Positions 34,877 to 43,075 of a stretch of DNA of 64,000 nt are shown here, piece by piece (position 1 is the stretch's first letter; the number at the start of each line of letters is the position of its first letter). Origin of the DNA: Flavitalea plasmicola (GTDB taxonomy: Bacteria > Bacteroidota > Bacteroidia > Chitinophagales > Chitinophagaceae); contig NZ_JAUOTO010000010.1 in NCBI RefSeq assembly GCF_030546645.1, forward strand, positions 1 through 64,000, written 5' to 3'. Made by a program: the position numbers and the translations under genes. Below the pieces are notes generated by a model. The model was not told where the DNA came from. It ran no database searches and saw only the letters and a list, made by a program, of their open reading frames with translations.

Positions 34877-36071
34877 GTTGCAGCACCTGCTTTACACGTT
34901 GCGCCACAATATCGATCTGGTCCGGCCGCAGCAAGACAACCCCGATCATCAGCCGCTGGCCGTGACCGCCGGTAACAATGCTCGGAGTGCCTTCCTGCAG
35001 GGCTTTGAACGCTTCCTGAGGAGTGGTCTTCACCCGCTGCCTGTCCCAGTCGACCATCAGGCTGGGGAATGCATTCGCAGGCCCGGGGTCGACGACTATC
35101 TCCGTCTTCACCGTCGGCACAGTCGCCAGGATGCCGGCAATATGTTTTGCCCTGTCGAGCCAGTCGTTCCACTCTTTTTTATGGTCCCTCTCCAGATAGG
35201 ATTTCAATGCCGCATACATGCCGAACATCTCTTCCTTGTTCACTTTCATCGGCCTGCCGATGGGCGCCTCATGCGGGCTGTGATTGAGCTTGGCAGCTTC
35301 TATCAGGTCTTTGCGACCGAACAGCAGTCCCGCGCTTTGCGGCCCGCGTATCATTTTGCCGCCCGAAAAAGTCACCAGGTCAAAGCCCATCTGCTGGAAT
35401 TTAAAAAGGTTTTCCACCGGGGGGACGTCCGCAGCCGCATCCAGGAAAGTTGGGATCTGATGTTTTTTGGCGATGGACAAAAAAGTTTCATGCGGGATGC
35501 TGTGCTTTTCCGCAGCGTTGAAGAACAGCGCCATGACAGTCTGCACGGAAAAAGCCTTTTCCATTTCGTCGGGCCCCTCGACCTCCACGATCTTAGCCCC
35601 GGTGGTGGTCACCGCCTGGTCGAAGAGATACCGGTGGCTCTTTTGCATGATGACCTCGGGCCGGGGACCGGGCAGATTCGGTATCTGCCGGATCTTCTCC
35701 TTATCCGTTCCGGTGATGGAAGCCGCCGTACCCAGGAGGATCGCGCAGGCCGCGCCGGAAGTCACCATGGCCGCCTCCACCTTCAGCATTTCGGCGATCT
35801 TAGCGCCTACCTTGTCCTGCAAGTCGAACATATTCGCAAAATCATGGGACGTGGAATTGATCGCTTCCAGCACTTCGGGCAGCATCAGCGACCCGGATAA
35901 GAAGGTCATCGTGACATTGGCATTGATCACTTTGGTGACGCCCAGCTCTGCAAAAAGGTCCCTGGTGACCTTTGGCGCTGGCTGTTCGGCGGACGCCTCC
36001 GCCATGGAGGGGACAGCGGTGGCTGCCAGCGGTAACAAGGAAAGTCTTTTAATGATATCTCTGCGATGCAT
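34866..36071 (-). CDS. Exported PLP-dependent enzyme, SelA / glucosaminate-lyase-like fold
   Basis: 401 residues. The N-terminus (MHRRDIIKRLSLLPLAATAVPSMAEA) looks like a twin-arginine signal, as expected for export of a folded cofactor enzyme. The rest follows the fold-type I pattern of SelA-like proteins such as D-glucosaminate-6-phosphate ammonia-lyase: VINANVTMTFLSGSLMLPEV, VTSGAACAILLGTAA, FLDAAADVPPVENL and the lysine motif FSGGKMIRGPQSAG, with K239 the likely PLP Schiff base. Its gene lies in the same operon as SusC, SusD and the PQQ dehydrogenase and overlaps the latter. A role in eliminating ammonia from an oxidised amino sugar or amino acid is inferred. An own promoter is predicted at 36088-36118. 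Confidence 0.82.
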   Translation of the reverse strand: MHRRDIIKRLSLLPLAATAVPSMAEASAEQPAPKVTRDLFAELGVTKVINANVTMTFLSGSLMLPEVLEAINSTSHDFANMFDLQDKVGAKIAEMLKVEAAMVTSGAACAILLGTAASITGTDKEKIRQIPNLPGPRPEVIMQKSHRYLFDQAVTTTGAKIVEVEGPDEMEKAFSVQTVMALFFNAAEKHSIPHETFLSIAKKHQIPTFLDAAADVPPVENLFKFQQMGFDLVTFSGGKMIRGPQSAGLLFGRKDLIEAAKLNHSPHEAPIGRPMKVNKEEMFGMYAALKSYLERDHKKEWNDWLDRAKHIAGILATVPTVKTEIVVDPGPANAFPSLMVDWDRQRVKTTPQEAFKALQEGTPSIVTGGHGQRLMIGVVLLRPDQIDIVAQRVKQVLQHAM

Positions 36072-36087
36072 GTTAGTTGGATTTGAT

Positions 36088-36118
36088 CAAATTTATTTTT
36101 AATTCCTCAGCTTGCAAA
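36088..36118 (-). promoter_or_regulatory. Internal promoter before the exported PLP enzyme
   Basis: On the minus strand TTTG (36118-36115), a 19-bp spacer, and TAAATTTG (36095-36088) match the Bacteroidota consensus exactly. The intergenic stretch is markedly AT-rich with repeated AATTTGCAA boxes. The leader would be short, about 10 nt before the ATG at 36071. Confidence 0.6.
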
Positions 36119-36151
36119 TTTTTATTATCAACTTTGCAAAAAATTTGCAAA

Positions 36152-37729
36152 TTAGTTCTTGTCCCACCACACCCGGGTGGTGAAAAGATCCGGTCCCTGG
36201 GCCTGCACGGCCGCCTTATAATTTTCCGTATTAAGGCTTGCTTCCGATTGAGGGTAGGGTAGTCGCCGCGAAATAGTGCCCCCGGTGGCATTGCCCGGAT
36301 AATTGACGGGTACCAGCACCGGGTAGCCCGTACGCCGCCAGTTGGCATATACTTCGATATTGTTCATGAAAAGAGAGACCCAGAGTTGGGTATGTATCTG
36401 CTGCATCTGCTGGTCGAATGTGCCGCCCGTATAGGGATTGGCCGTCAGGTAATCACTGATCTTCGTGTCAGAGATGCTCATTCCGCCGGGGTAGAGGGTC
36501 TCCATCTGCATGGAAGCCTTGACGCCATTCTCGTAATATGTTTTAGGATCGCCCGGGTCCCATCCGCGCAGGGCCGCTTCCGCCATGTAGAACTGCACCT
36601 CGGCATAGCTTTGGAAAATGCTGGGTGTCGAATTACTGGCGATGGTATTGAGGTTGATCTCGGAATATTCCGCCAGCATATCGTCCGTCCAGCCGGGGAT
36701 CAGCGTTTTGATGGAGCTGTAGTCATACCCGTTGGGAAGCCCTTTCTGGATGGCCGGTTGCGTACTGGTGGGTAATTGGGAAGGGTCCGCATTGCCCGGC
36801 CATAAAGTGATATAGAACGGCAATCTCGGATCGTTGGTGTTCTTCAGATAGTTGACAAAGGTCTGGCCCATTTTGCCATATCCCAGTCCTTTTGCCGAAG
36901 GCGGGACGCCCTCTCCGCCTCTGAGCTCTTCTCCATCCCAGTAGAAATTGAGCTCGCTGCCATCGGTGTGGTCCAGCTTCGCGATATCCGCGTTGCTCTG
37001 CATGACCCCGCCGGCGATCGCTTTCTTTACCCAGGTTTCAGCCAACGCTGCATCCACCTTCGTCAGCCGCATGCCCAGTCTGAGCATCAGGGAATAGGCA
37101 AAGCGCTTCCAGGCCGCGGGGTCCCCGCCATAGAGGTAATCCGCCGCGCCAAAGGAAGATTTGGACGGGTCCAGGTCGCCAGCCGCCGAATCCAGCAGCT
37201 TCAGCATGGCAGGATAAATATCCGATTGCAGGTCATATTTCGGCTTGTAGATCCCGGCGATATATCCCTGGCCGGCCTGGAAATACGGCACATTCCCATA
37301 CATGTCCGTCACACGGTGCATGATATAGACATGCCAGATCCGGGCGATGGCATATTCATTGATCAGGTCCGGCTTGTCCTTTGTCAGCGCAAGGATCTGT
37401 CCGTTCTCCTTCAGCTCGACATTGAATACGGCGTTGAAAAGCCCGTCGGAATACCCCGGCTTGACCAGGTATTTATCGCCCGTCCATTGATAAGGATTGA
37501 GGGAAGCAAAATATTGCATCATGGCGCCTGAAAGCTTGTCATTCGGATACAGCGTATTGTCGTCATCGCTGCCCGCGGTCTTTATGATGTTGTAGGAAAA
37601 GAGACTGCCGATCACCGGCGAATTATAGGCATTGGGATTCACGTTCATGTCTTTGAATCCCTTATCGCAGGAGGAAAGCAGGAAAGAGGTGCACAGGACG
37701 GCTGTTATTGTTCTGGTTATATAGTTCAT
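36152..37729 (-). CDS. SusD-like surface lipoprotein, system 3
   Basis: 525 residues with a lipoprotein signal (FLLSSC, Cys21) and the SusD-like start FKDMNVNPNAYNSP. Further family signs are AIARIWHVYIMHRVTDMYGNVPYFQAGQ (helix and conserved GNVPY), WKRFAYSLMLRLGMRLTKVD, and a C-terminal EVYANWRRTGYPVLVPVNYP then RRLPYPQSEASLN and TRVWWDKN, typical of the SusD-like_2 subgroup. It lies 14 bp after the SusC gene and captures the same substrate. The protein at 59119 belongs to the same subgroup. Confidence 0.93.
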   Translation of the reverse strand: MNYITRTITAVLCTSFLLSSCDKGFKDMNVNPNAYNSPVIGSLFSYNIIKTAGSDDDNTLYPNDKLSGAMMQYFASLNPYQWTGDKYLVKPGYSDGLFNAVFNVELKENGQILALTKDKPDLINEYAIARIWHVYIMHRVTDMYGNVPYFQAGQGYIAGIYKPKYDLQSDIYPAMLKLLDSAAGDLDPSKSSFGAADYLYGGDPAAWKRFAYSLMLRLGMRLTKVDAALAETWVKKAIAGGVMQSNADIAKLDHTDGSELNFYWDGEELRGGEGVPPSAKGLGYGKMGQTFVNYLKNTNDPRLPFYITLWPGNADPSQLPTSTQPAIQKGLPNGYDYSSIKTLIPGWTDDMLAEYSEINLNTIASNSTPSIFQSYAEVQFYMAEAALRGWDPGDPKTYYENGVKASMQMETLYPGGMSISDTKISDYLTANPYTGGTFDQQMQQIHTQLWVSLFMNNIEVYANWRRTGYPVLVPVNYPGNATGGTISRRLPYPQSEASLNTENYKAAVQAQGPDLFTTRVWWDKN

Positions 37730-37743
37730 GATGATTTTTATTT

Positions 37744-40700
37744 TTAGAACTTTACCATTAAGTTTAATCCATAGCTGCGGGTAGGTGGAACACCGAAGTT
37801 CTCCAGCCCCTGCCCGTTGGATGTGTTGTAATTGGATTCGGGGTCGACGTTCTTCACCTGGCTGTACAGCAACAGCAGGTTGCGGGCCACCAGCGACAGG
37901 CTGGCGGATTGGAAAGGCGTCTTCGCCAGGAGGGTCCTGGGGAAATTATAGCCCAGCGTCAGTTGCCGCAATTTGATAAATCCCGCGTCCGACACGAACT
38001 GATCCGTCAGCGAGAAAGCGATCCCCTGGTAATAGTCCTGCGCCGCAAGGGTCTGGCTGAAGGCATTGCCGTCCTCGTCGACGCCTTTCACCGCCACGCC
38101 GTTCTCCCTTACATTGCCGGCCACGGTTCGTTTATCCAGTCCGTAATACGTCCCGTATGCATTGGTGGAAGTGTACAGCTTCGCCCCGAATTTGGCGTCC
38201 ACTAAGAACCCCAGTGTGAAATGCTGGTATGCGAACGTATTCGACAGTCCCAGCGTCAAAGGGGGAACGCCCCGCCCCAATGCCATGAAATCGCTTTGAA
38301 TAGGCAGGCCGTTATCCTTGCTGTAGACCGTATTGCCTTTGAGGTCCTGCTTGGCCTTATACCCCGCGATCATCCCAAAAGGCATGTTCTCAAAATGGTA
38401 GACGAAACCATTCTCCGTCCTGGCCTCGGCTCCCGGCAAGGCAAGGCTGGTGAGGCCGTCCGCGATCCTGATCACCTTGTTGTCATTGTAAGCCATGTTG
38501 AAGCTGACATCCCAATTGAATCCGGTGAGGGATCTTACAGGGGCCCCGGTCAGCAGCAGCTCGATGCCTTTATTGCGCATCTTGCCTACATTCAACAACA
38601 CGCTGGTGTAGGAGGAAGACAAAGGGACCGAAGCGCTTACGATGTCATTGGTCGTCGTGCGGTCATACAGGGTGATGTCGGCCCCGACACGGCTATTCAA
38701 TGCACGCAGCTCGACGCCCAGCTCGATGGTGGTGGAAGTGTAAGGCTCCAATGCGCTGTTAGGAATGGTATTGCCGGAGATATTCATCAGGGGCTGCCCT
38801 AAATGCGAAGAAGAGGGCGCTACATACGCCAGGCTTAGCCCATATGGATCGGGCGCTCCACCTCCCACCTGGGCCCAGGAGCCGCGCACCTTGCCGTAGT
38901 TCAGCCAGGAAGGTTTGGAATGCCAGATGTCCGAAAAGATAAAGCTGAGCCCGGCCGATGGATAGAACAGGTTATTGCTGCTCTTTGCCAGGGTGGAGAA
39001 CCAGTCCTTGCGGCCCGTGAGGTTCAGAAAGAGGTAGCTGTTGTACGCGACATCGGCAGATGCGAACAGGGAGTTGATGGCCGACTCCCGGTAGCTTTCG
39101 GTGAACACCGGGTTCTTTCCATTGGTGACGAAATAAGTGAACGGCACGTTGAACAGGCCGCTGGAAATGTCGATACCTGTTAGTTTATTATGCATCTGGT
39201 TGCCGCCGGCGATGGCGTTCACCGTAAAATGGCCGAACTTTTTGTCGAAGCCCAGCAAGGCTTCCGCATTCGTCTCCCAGGTGGTGCTCCGGCTGGTGGT
39301 CATGCTGCCGTCGGGATTATACAGCAGCCCCGTGGGCTCTATATCCGACGCATTGATATTGAAATAGTCGATGCCGACGCGGGCGCGGGCATACAAAAAA
39401 TCGGTGATGTTATACCGGGCGCTGAAAGAGCCGATAAACCGGCGGCGTTCGTCCTGGTTCTTTACTTTACTCGTGGCGAAATAAGGATTGACCACAAAAA
39501 CATAATCGCTCCAGGGCGTCTCATATCCCTGCGCATCATAGCCCGGCGCCAGCGTACGCACATCGATGTTCGTGGCCACCAGTCCTACGGACGCATTAGG
39601 GTTCTTTGAAAAATCCGCGATATAGGTGCGGTTGTGGTTCTGCTCGATATTGTACTGGGCCCTTCCCTCGAAGATCAGTTTCCTGGCGAGATTGGCGCTT
39701 ACACTGAGATTGAATGTCTTCCTGTTGAGGGAGGAGTTCGGGACGATGCCCTTGTTCTCCATATTGGATACGGAGAAACGGAAATTGATGTTCTCATTTC
39801 CTCCGGTCATGGCCAGTGTGTTGGAAAAGGTGGTGCCATTGTTATAGAAGTTCCGGGTATTATGCTTTTGAGCGCTATAGGGCCTGGATACGCCGTCCGG
39901 GTTGACCACCGGCGTGCCGTCCAGCTTTGCCCCCCAGGAGATCCGGCCATTGGCGATGGCATCGGACTTCGAGGTGGGTTTAGCGCCCCTGCTGCCTGAC
40001 CCGTATTCGTACTGCCAGTCTGGAATGTCCAGGGGATCTTCCTGCGTATAGGTGGAGCTGTATTCCACACCGACGCCTTTCTGCGCCCTGCCGGATTTGG
40101 TCGTTATCAGGATCACGCCGTTGGCCGCCCTTGAACCGTACAACGCTGCCGCGGTACCGCCTTTCAGCACGGAGATTGTTTCGATGTCGTCCGGGTTGAT
40201 GCTGACCAGCCCATCCCCTCTGTCTATTCCGCCATAGGTGCTGGGAGCCGTACCCTGGACGGCATTGTTGATGGGGACGCCATTGACGATGTATAAAGGC
40301 TGGTTGTCCCCGCTGAGACTTCCGTTGCCCCTGATGATCACACGGCTCGAACCACCGGGGCCCGTGGCCGTGCTGGAAGCATTCACACCCGCGATCTTCC
40401 CCGACAAAGCATTGCCCAGATTATTTTCCCTCGCCTGGGTGAATTCGCTGCCATTGATCTCCGTCACCGCATAGGTCAGCGCCTTTTTCTCTTTTCTGAT
40501 ACCCAGGGCCGTTACGACGGCTTCGTTAAGGGACTGTGTTTGATCTTCCAGTTGCACCTTGAAGCCACTCCTGCCTTTCACGGCTACTTCCATCGTCCTG
40601 AAGCCGACGAAGCTGAAGACGAGGACGCCATTCTCGGGAACACTGATCGAGAACTTTCCTTCGGCGTCGGTAGCCGTTCCGATGGCGCTGCCTTTCAGTG

Positions 40701-41172
40701 TGATGCTTACTCCGCCCAGCGGTTCTCCCCGGGCATTCGTCACCTGGCCCCTGATCTCCCTGTCGTAGGTCGCAGCGACGGTAGTAAGGGCGCTGGCAGC
40801 AGCCGGAGGACGCTGACTTTCCCGCTTGACGAGGATATGGTTATCGACCTGGCGAAATACCAGGGAAGTATTGGCCAGCAATAGCTTTAAACATTCGGCC
40901 ACAGTGTGCTTGCCGGGCGCCAGGTTCAGGTTGCGGATATTCCTGATATCCTCGTCCCGGTACATGAAATGGAAGGGGCTTTGCGCCTCTATTTTCGAGA
41001 ACGCCTGCACGAGCGATACGTGCCTGAGCTCGATGGTGATCTCCACCTCGTCGATGGTCTGGCTTTTGACTGAGCCGGCAAACAACAACTGAACGGAGGT
41101 GATCAGCAGCCCTGCTATTCCTGCCCCAATACGCAAAATGTGTTTGGTTTTTAGATTTTCATAAAAAATCAT
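37744..41172 (-). CDS. SusC/RagA TonB-linked outer-membrane transporter with STN domain, system 3
   Basis: 1,142 residues. A long signal region ends near residue 39 (GSVKSQT). The STN domain is at about 44-115 (ITIELRHVSLVQAFSKIEAQ, then LAPGKHTVAECLKLLLANTS). The carboxypeptidase-like domain (IRGQVTNARGEPLGGVSITL) and plug follow (ALSGKIAGVNASSTATGPGG, VIIRGNGSL, LYIVNGVPINN, IETISVLKGGTAAALYGSRA), and the barrel ends YGLNLMVKF. The FecR gene lies 131 bp upstream, with a hairpin at 41233-41264 between them. Through STN the transporter reports to that FecR. Substrate is inferred from the operon partners only: an exported PLP enzyme and a PQQ dehydrogenase. Confidence 0.95.
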   Translation of the reverse strand: MIFYENLKTKHILRIGAGIAGLLITSVQLLFAGSVKSQTIDEVEITIELRHVSLVQAFSKIEAQSPFHFMYRDEDIRNIRNLNLAPGKHTVAECLKLLLANTSLVFRQVDNHILVKRESQRPPAAASALTTVAATYDREIRGQVTNARGEPLGGVSITLKGSAIGTATDAEGKFSISVPENGVLVFSFVGFRTMEVAVKGRSGFKVQLEDQTQSLNEAVVTALGIRKEKKALTYAVTEINGSEFTQARENNLGNALSGKIAGVNASSTATGPGGSSRVIIRGNGSLSGDNQPLYIVNGVPINNAVQGTAPSTYGGIDRGDGLVSINPDDIETISVLKGGTAAALYGSRAANGVILITTKSGRAQKGVGVEYSSTYTQEDPLDIPDWQYEYGSGSRGAKPTSKSDAIANGRISWGAKLDGTPVVNPDGVSRPYSAQKHNTRNFYNNGTTFSNTLAMTGGNENINFRFSVSNMENKGIVPNSSLNRKTFNLSVSANLARKLIFEGRAQYNIEQNHNRTYIADFSKNPNASVGLVATNIDVRTLAPGYDAQGYETPWSDYVFVVNPYFATSKVKNQDERRRFIGSFSARYNITDFLYARARVGIDYFNINASDIEPTGLLYNPDGSMTTSRSTTWETNAEALLGFDKKFGHFTVNAIAGGNQMHNKLTGIDISSGLFNVPFTYFVTNGKNPVFTESYRESAINSLFASADVAYNSYLFLNLTGRKDWFSTLAKSSNNLFYPSAGLSFIFSDIWHSKPSWLNYGKVRGSWAQVGGGAPDPYGLSLAYVAPSSSHLGQPLMNISGNTIPNSALEPYTSTTIELGVELRALNSRVGADITLYDRTTTNDIVSASVPLSSSYTSVLLNVGKMRNKGIELLLTGAPVRSLTGFNWDVSFNMAYNDNKVIRIADGLTSLALPGAEARTENGFVYHFENMPFGMIAGYKAKQDLKGNTVYSKDNGLPIQSDFMALGRGVPPLTLGLSNTFAYQHFTLGFLVDAKFGAKLYTSTNAYGTYYGLDKRTVAGNVRENGVAVKGVDEDGNAFSQTLAAQDYYQGIAFSLTDQFVSDAGFIKLRQLTLGYNFPRTLLAKTPFQSASLSLVARNLLLLYSQVKNVDPESNYNTSNGQGLENFGVPPTRSYGLNLMVKF

Positions 41173-41232
41173 AGCTTTGGTTGTTTTAAGTAATGAATAT
41201 CCCGCCCCAAGCGAGGTAAAATTTGAAACATG

Positions 41233-41264
41233 CGCTTTGGACCGAGTGCCTTCGGGACAAAGCG
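41233..41264 (-). terminator. Hairpin between FecR and SusC (possible attenuator)
   Basis: CGCTTTG (41233-41239) pairs with CAAAGCG (41258-41264), with a second inner stem CCGA/TCGG. No T-run follows on the minus strand (one follows on the plus strand), so it is more likely a processing or attenuation point between regulators and transport genes than a full terminator. Confidence 0.45.
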
Positions 41265-41303
41265 TTTTTATTTGTGCATATGTATACTAGGTCGTAGGTT
41301 TAT

Positions 41304-42296
41304 TTATTTATCACTATCACTGATCGTTACTGCACGGCTCTCTTTGTCGTAATTGAACACCGCCTCATTGAACGCGCAAATACTTTTCAATGCTTCTTCC
41401 AGCGTTTCGTTCCTGGGGAAAGTGGTGGTAAAGCGCCTGGTCCTGATCGAGGGGCTGCTGATGGATATTTTGACGTTGAATCTTTCTTCCAGCAGCCGGG
41501 CAGCCTCTTCCACCGTCAGGTTGTCGAACAGCAGGTCCCTTTGTTTCCAATCGAGGTAGTTGTCATCAGCCACTTCTTTTTGTATGGAGTTGGATTTTTG
41601 CTTATTATAAATGATCTGTTGATCCGGCCTGATGATGCCAAGGGTCTTATGCTGATCGCTGACCCGCACCGCCCCTTTTTTGACGGTGACCGTAATATCC
41701 ATATCTCCCGGATAGGCCTTTATATTGAACGCTGTGCCCAGTACGGTGGTCGTCAATTTACCGGTGTGCACGATAAAAGACCTGGTCGCGTTTTTCCGGA
41801 TATCAAAAAAAGCCTGTCCTGTCAGATATACTTCCCGTTTTGCCAAACCTTCAAAAGAAGAAGGATAATCCAGCTTGCTGCCATAGCTCAGCACCACCGT
41901 GCTGCCGTCAGGAAGGGCCACCAGGTGATTTTCTTTCAGTTCCACCACCGCTGTGCTGACCACGGGCTCGGCTTTCTTCACAGCGGGCGTAGTGCTTTTG
42001 AAGAACAGGCCGCCGACGGTTACGACGAGCAGTATGGCCGCAGCAGCGACCATTACCCGCCGCCTGGCCATGGATCTTACTTTCCCGGCCTGGAACTCAT
42101 CCTTTGAAATAGTATCCCAGATAGCGCGCTGCATGCTTTCTTTGAGTGCTTCTTTTTTTTCGGGGCTTAATAGTTCCAATACCTCGGGCTCGTTCCCGAA
42201 CAGGTGGTAATAGCTGATGATGAATTGCTCTTCCTCTTTTGTTGACGTGCCGTGAAGGTATTTTTGCAACAATCCAATAAAATAAGGCTTGTCCAT
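41304..42296 (-). CDS. FecR family anti-sigma factor, system 3
   Basis: 330 residues. The cytoplasmic part (about 80 residues, with FIISYYHLFGNEPEVLELL) precedes a membrane helix near 82-100 (VMVAAAAILLVVTVGGLFF). The periplasmic FecR domain contains HLVALPDGSTVVLSYGSKLD, REVYLTGQAFFDI and TVLGTAFNIKAYP. A C-terminal DUF4974-like domain (LTVEEAARLLEERFNVKISI) ends in AVTISDSDK. It relays the signal of the SusC at 37744 to the ECF factor at 42370. It lies 73 bp from the sigma gene, a gap with the same layout as the other two ECF-FecR junctions. Confidence 0.93.
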   Translation of the reverse strand: MDKPYFIGLLQKYLHGTSTKEEEQFIISYYHLFGNEPEVLELLSPEKKEALKESMQRAIWDTISKDEFQAGKVRSMARRRVMVAAAAILLVVTVGGLFFKSTTPAVKKAEPVVSTAVVELKENHLVALPDGSTVVLSYGSKLDYPSSFEGLAKREVYLTGQAFFDIRKNATRSFIVHTGKLTTTVLGTAFNIKAYPGDMDITVTVKKGAVRVSDQHKTLGIIRPDQQIIYNKQKSNSIQKEVADDNYLDWKQRDLLFDNLTVEEAARLLEERFNVKISISSPSIRTRRFTTTFPRNETLEEALKSICAFNEAVFNYDKESRAVTISDSDK

Positions 42297-42320
42297 TGGT
42301 TTGCTGAGCGTTTGGTTATA

Positions 42321-42353
42321 GATATGACCCGGAAAAGAGAGAATGTCCCACCC
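42321..42353 (-). promoter_or_regulatory. ECF-FecR junction, promoter-like boxes
   Basis: On the minus strand an AAAATTTTTTTTCA run is followed by GGGTGGGACATTC (42353-42341) and GGGTCATATC (42330-42321), 25 bp before the FecR ATG. Comparable boxes precede the FecR genes at 11338 and 54337. Confidence 0.4.
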
Positions 42354-42369
42354 GAAGTGAAAAAAAATT

Positions 42370-42963
42370 TTACTTAATGATCATCGACAGCAGTACCAAT
42401 ACTGCAGAGAGCAGATGTGACAACGAAACTCTGAGCTTCTCGATCGCCTTACCCAGCTGGTTTTGAACAGTTTTCCTGGAAAGGCCCAGCTTCGCGGCGA
42501 TGTCTTTTGTGGGAAGGTCCTCATGGAAATGAAGCCGGAAGATCGCCTGGCGTTTGGTGGGCAGCGATTGTAAAAGGGCCTCATAGGAACGGAAGAATTC
42601 CTTCCATAGCACATCGGCGTCGGCCTGCAGTTTTTTTTCCGCCAGGCTTTCCAGGGCATCGAAAAAAGGATGGGTCAGGTTTTGCCGGGCTGCCGACTTG
42701 ATGACCTTGTTACGGATGGCCGTATGTAAATAGGCGGGAAAATTCTCTATGTGGAGGGTCGTCCTGTTAAGCCAGATATGGGTGAAGATATCCTGTACGA
42801 TGTCCTTTGCCAGATCATTTTCTTTCAGGCGTTTATAAGCATCGGAATACGCCCTTTCCCAGTGTTTTGCATACAATGCATTGAACGCCTCCTTGCTGCC
42901 TTGCGCTATCTGTTGCAGCAACAATAAGTCAACTGACTGATGGGAAGAGTCTGAAGCGTTCAT
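42370..42963 (-). CDS. ECF RNA polymerase sigma factor (FecI-like), system 3
   Basis: 197 residues. Region 2 lies at about 25-90 (GSKEAFNALYAKHWERAYSD, DLAKDIVQDIFTHIWLNR). Region 4 lies at about 130-180 (LPTKRQAIFRLHFHEDLPTK, IAAKLGLSRKTVQNQLGKAI). A hydrophobic C-terminal tail (LSHLLSAVLVLLSMIIK) follows, as in many Bacteroidota ECF factors. It is the first gene of the minus-strand block down to 32690 and should respond to the FecR/SusC relay. A -7 element lies 14 bp upstream of its start. Confidence 0.93.
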   Translation of the reverse strand: MNASDSSHQSVDLLLLQQIAQGSKEAFNALYAKHWERAYSDAYKRLKENDLAKDIVQDIFTHIWLNRTTLHIENFPAYLHTAIRNKVIKSAARQNLTHPFFDALESLAEKKLQADADVLWKEFFRSYEALLQSLPTKRQAIFRLHFHEDLPTKDIAAKLGLSRKTVQNQLGKAIEKLRVSLSHLLSAVLVLLSMIIK

Positions 42964-42976
42964 AAGCAGTGTTGAT

Positions 42977-42984
42977 CAAATATA
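42977..42984 (-). promoter_or_regulatory. -7 element of the system 3 ECF gene
   Basis: TATATTTG on the minus strand is an exact match to TAnnTTTG. The -33 element is weak (GTTTA about 20 bp upstream). The divergent helicase promoter lies 47 bp away. Confidence 0.45.
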
Positions 42985-43030
42985 ATTTTTTTTCTTCAAT
43001 TTTTAAACATGCTGTTCCCTGCAGCTTATT

Positions 43031-43038
43031 TACTTTTG
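43031..43038 (+). promoter_or_regulatory. -7 element of the UvrD-like helicase gene
   Basis: TACTTTTG matches TAnnTTTG exactly. A start point about 7 bp downstream excludes the ATG at 43040 and supports the ATG at 43076 as the real start. Confidence 0.5.
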
Positions 43039-43075
43039 CATGCTCGCAGGGGAAAAAAAGAAAAATTTGTGCTTT

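Noticed and set aside
43040-43075. ATG at 43040 as helicase start
   Set aside because: It lies 2 bp after the -7 element and would precede the transcription start. The added residues (MLAGEKKKNLCF) are not typical of the family.
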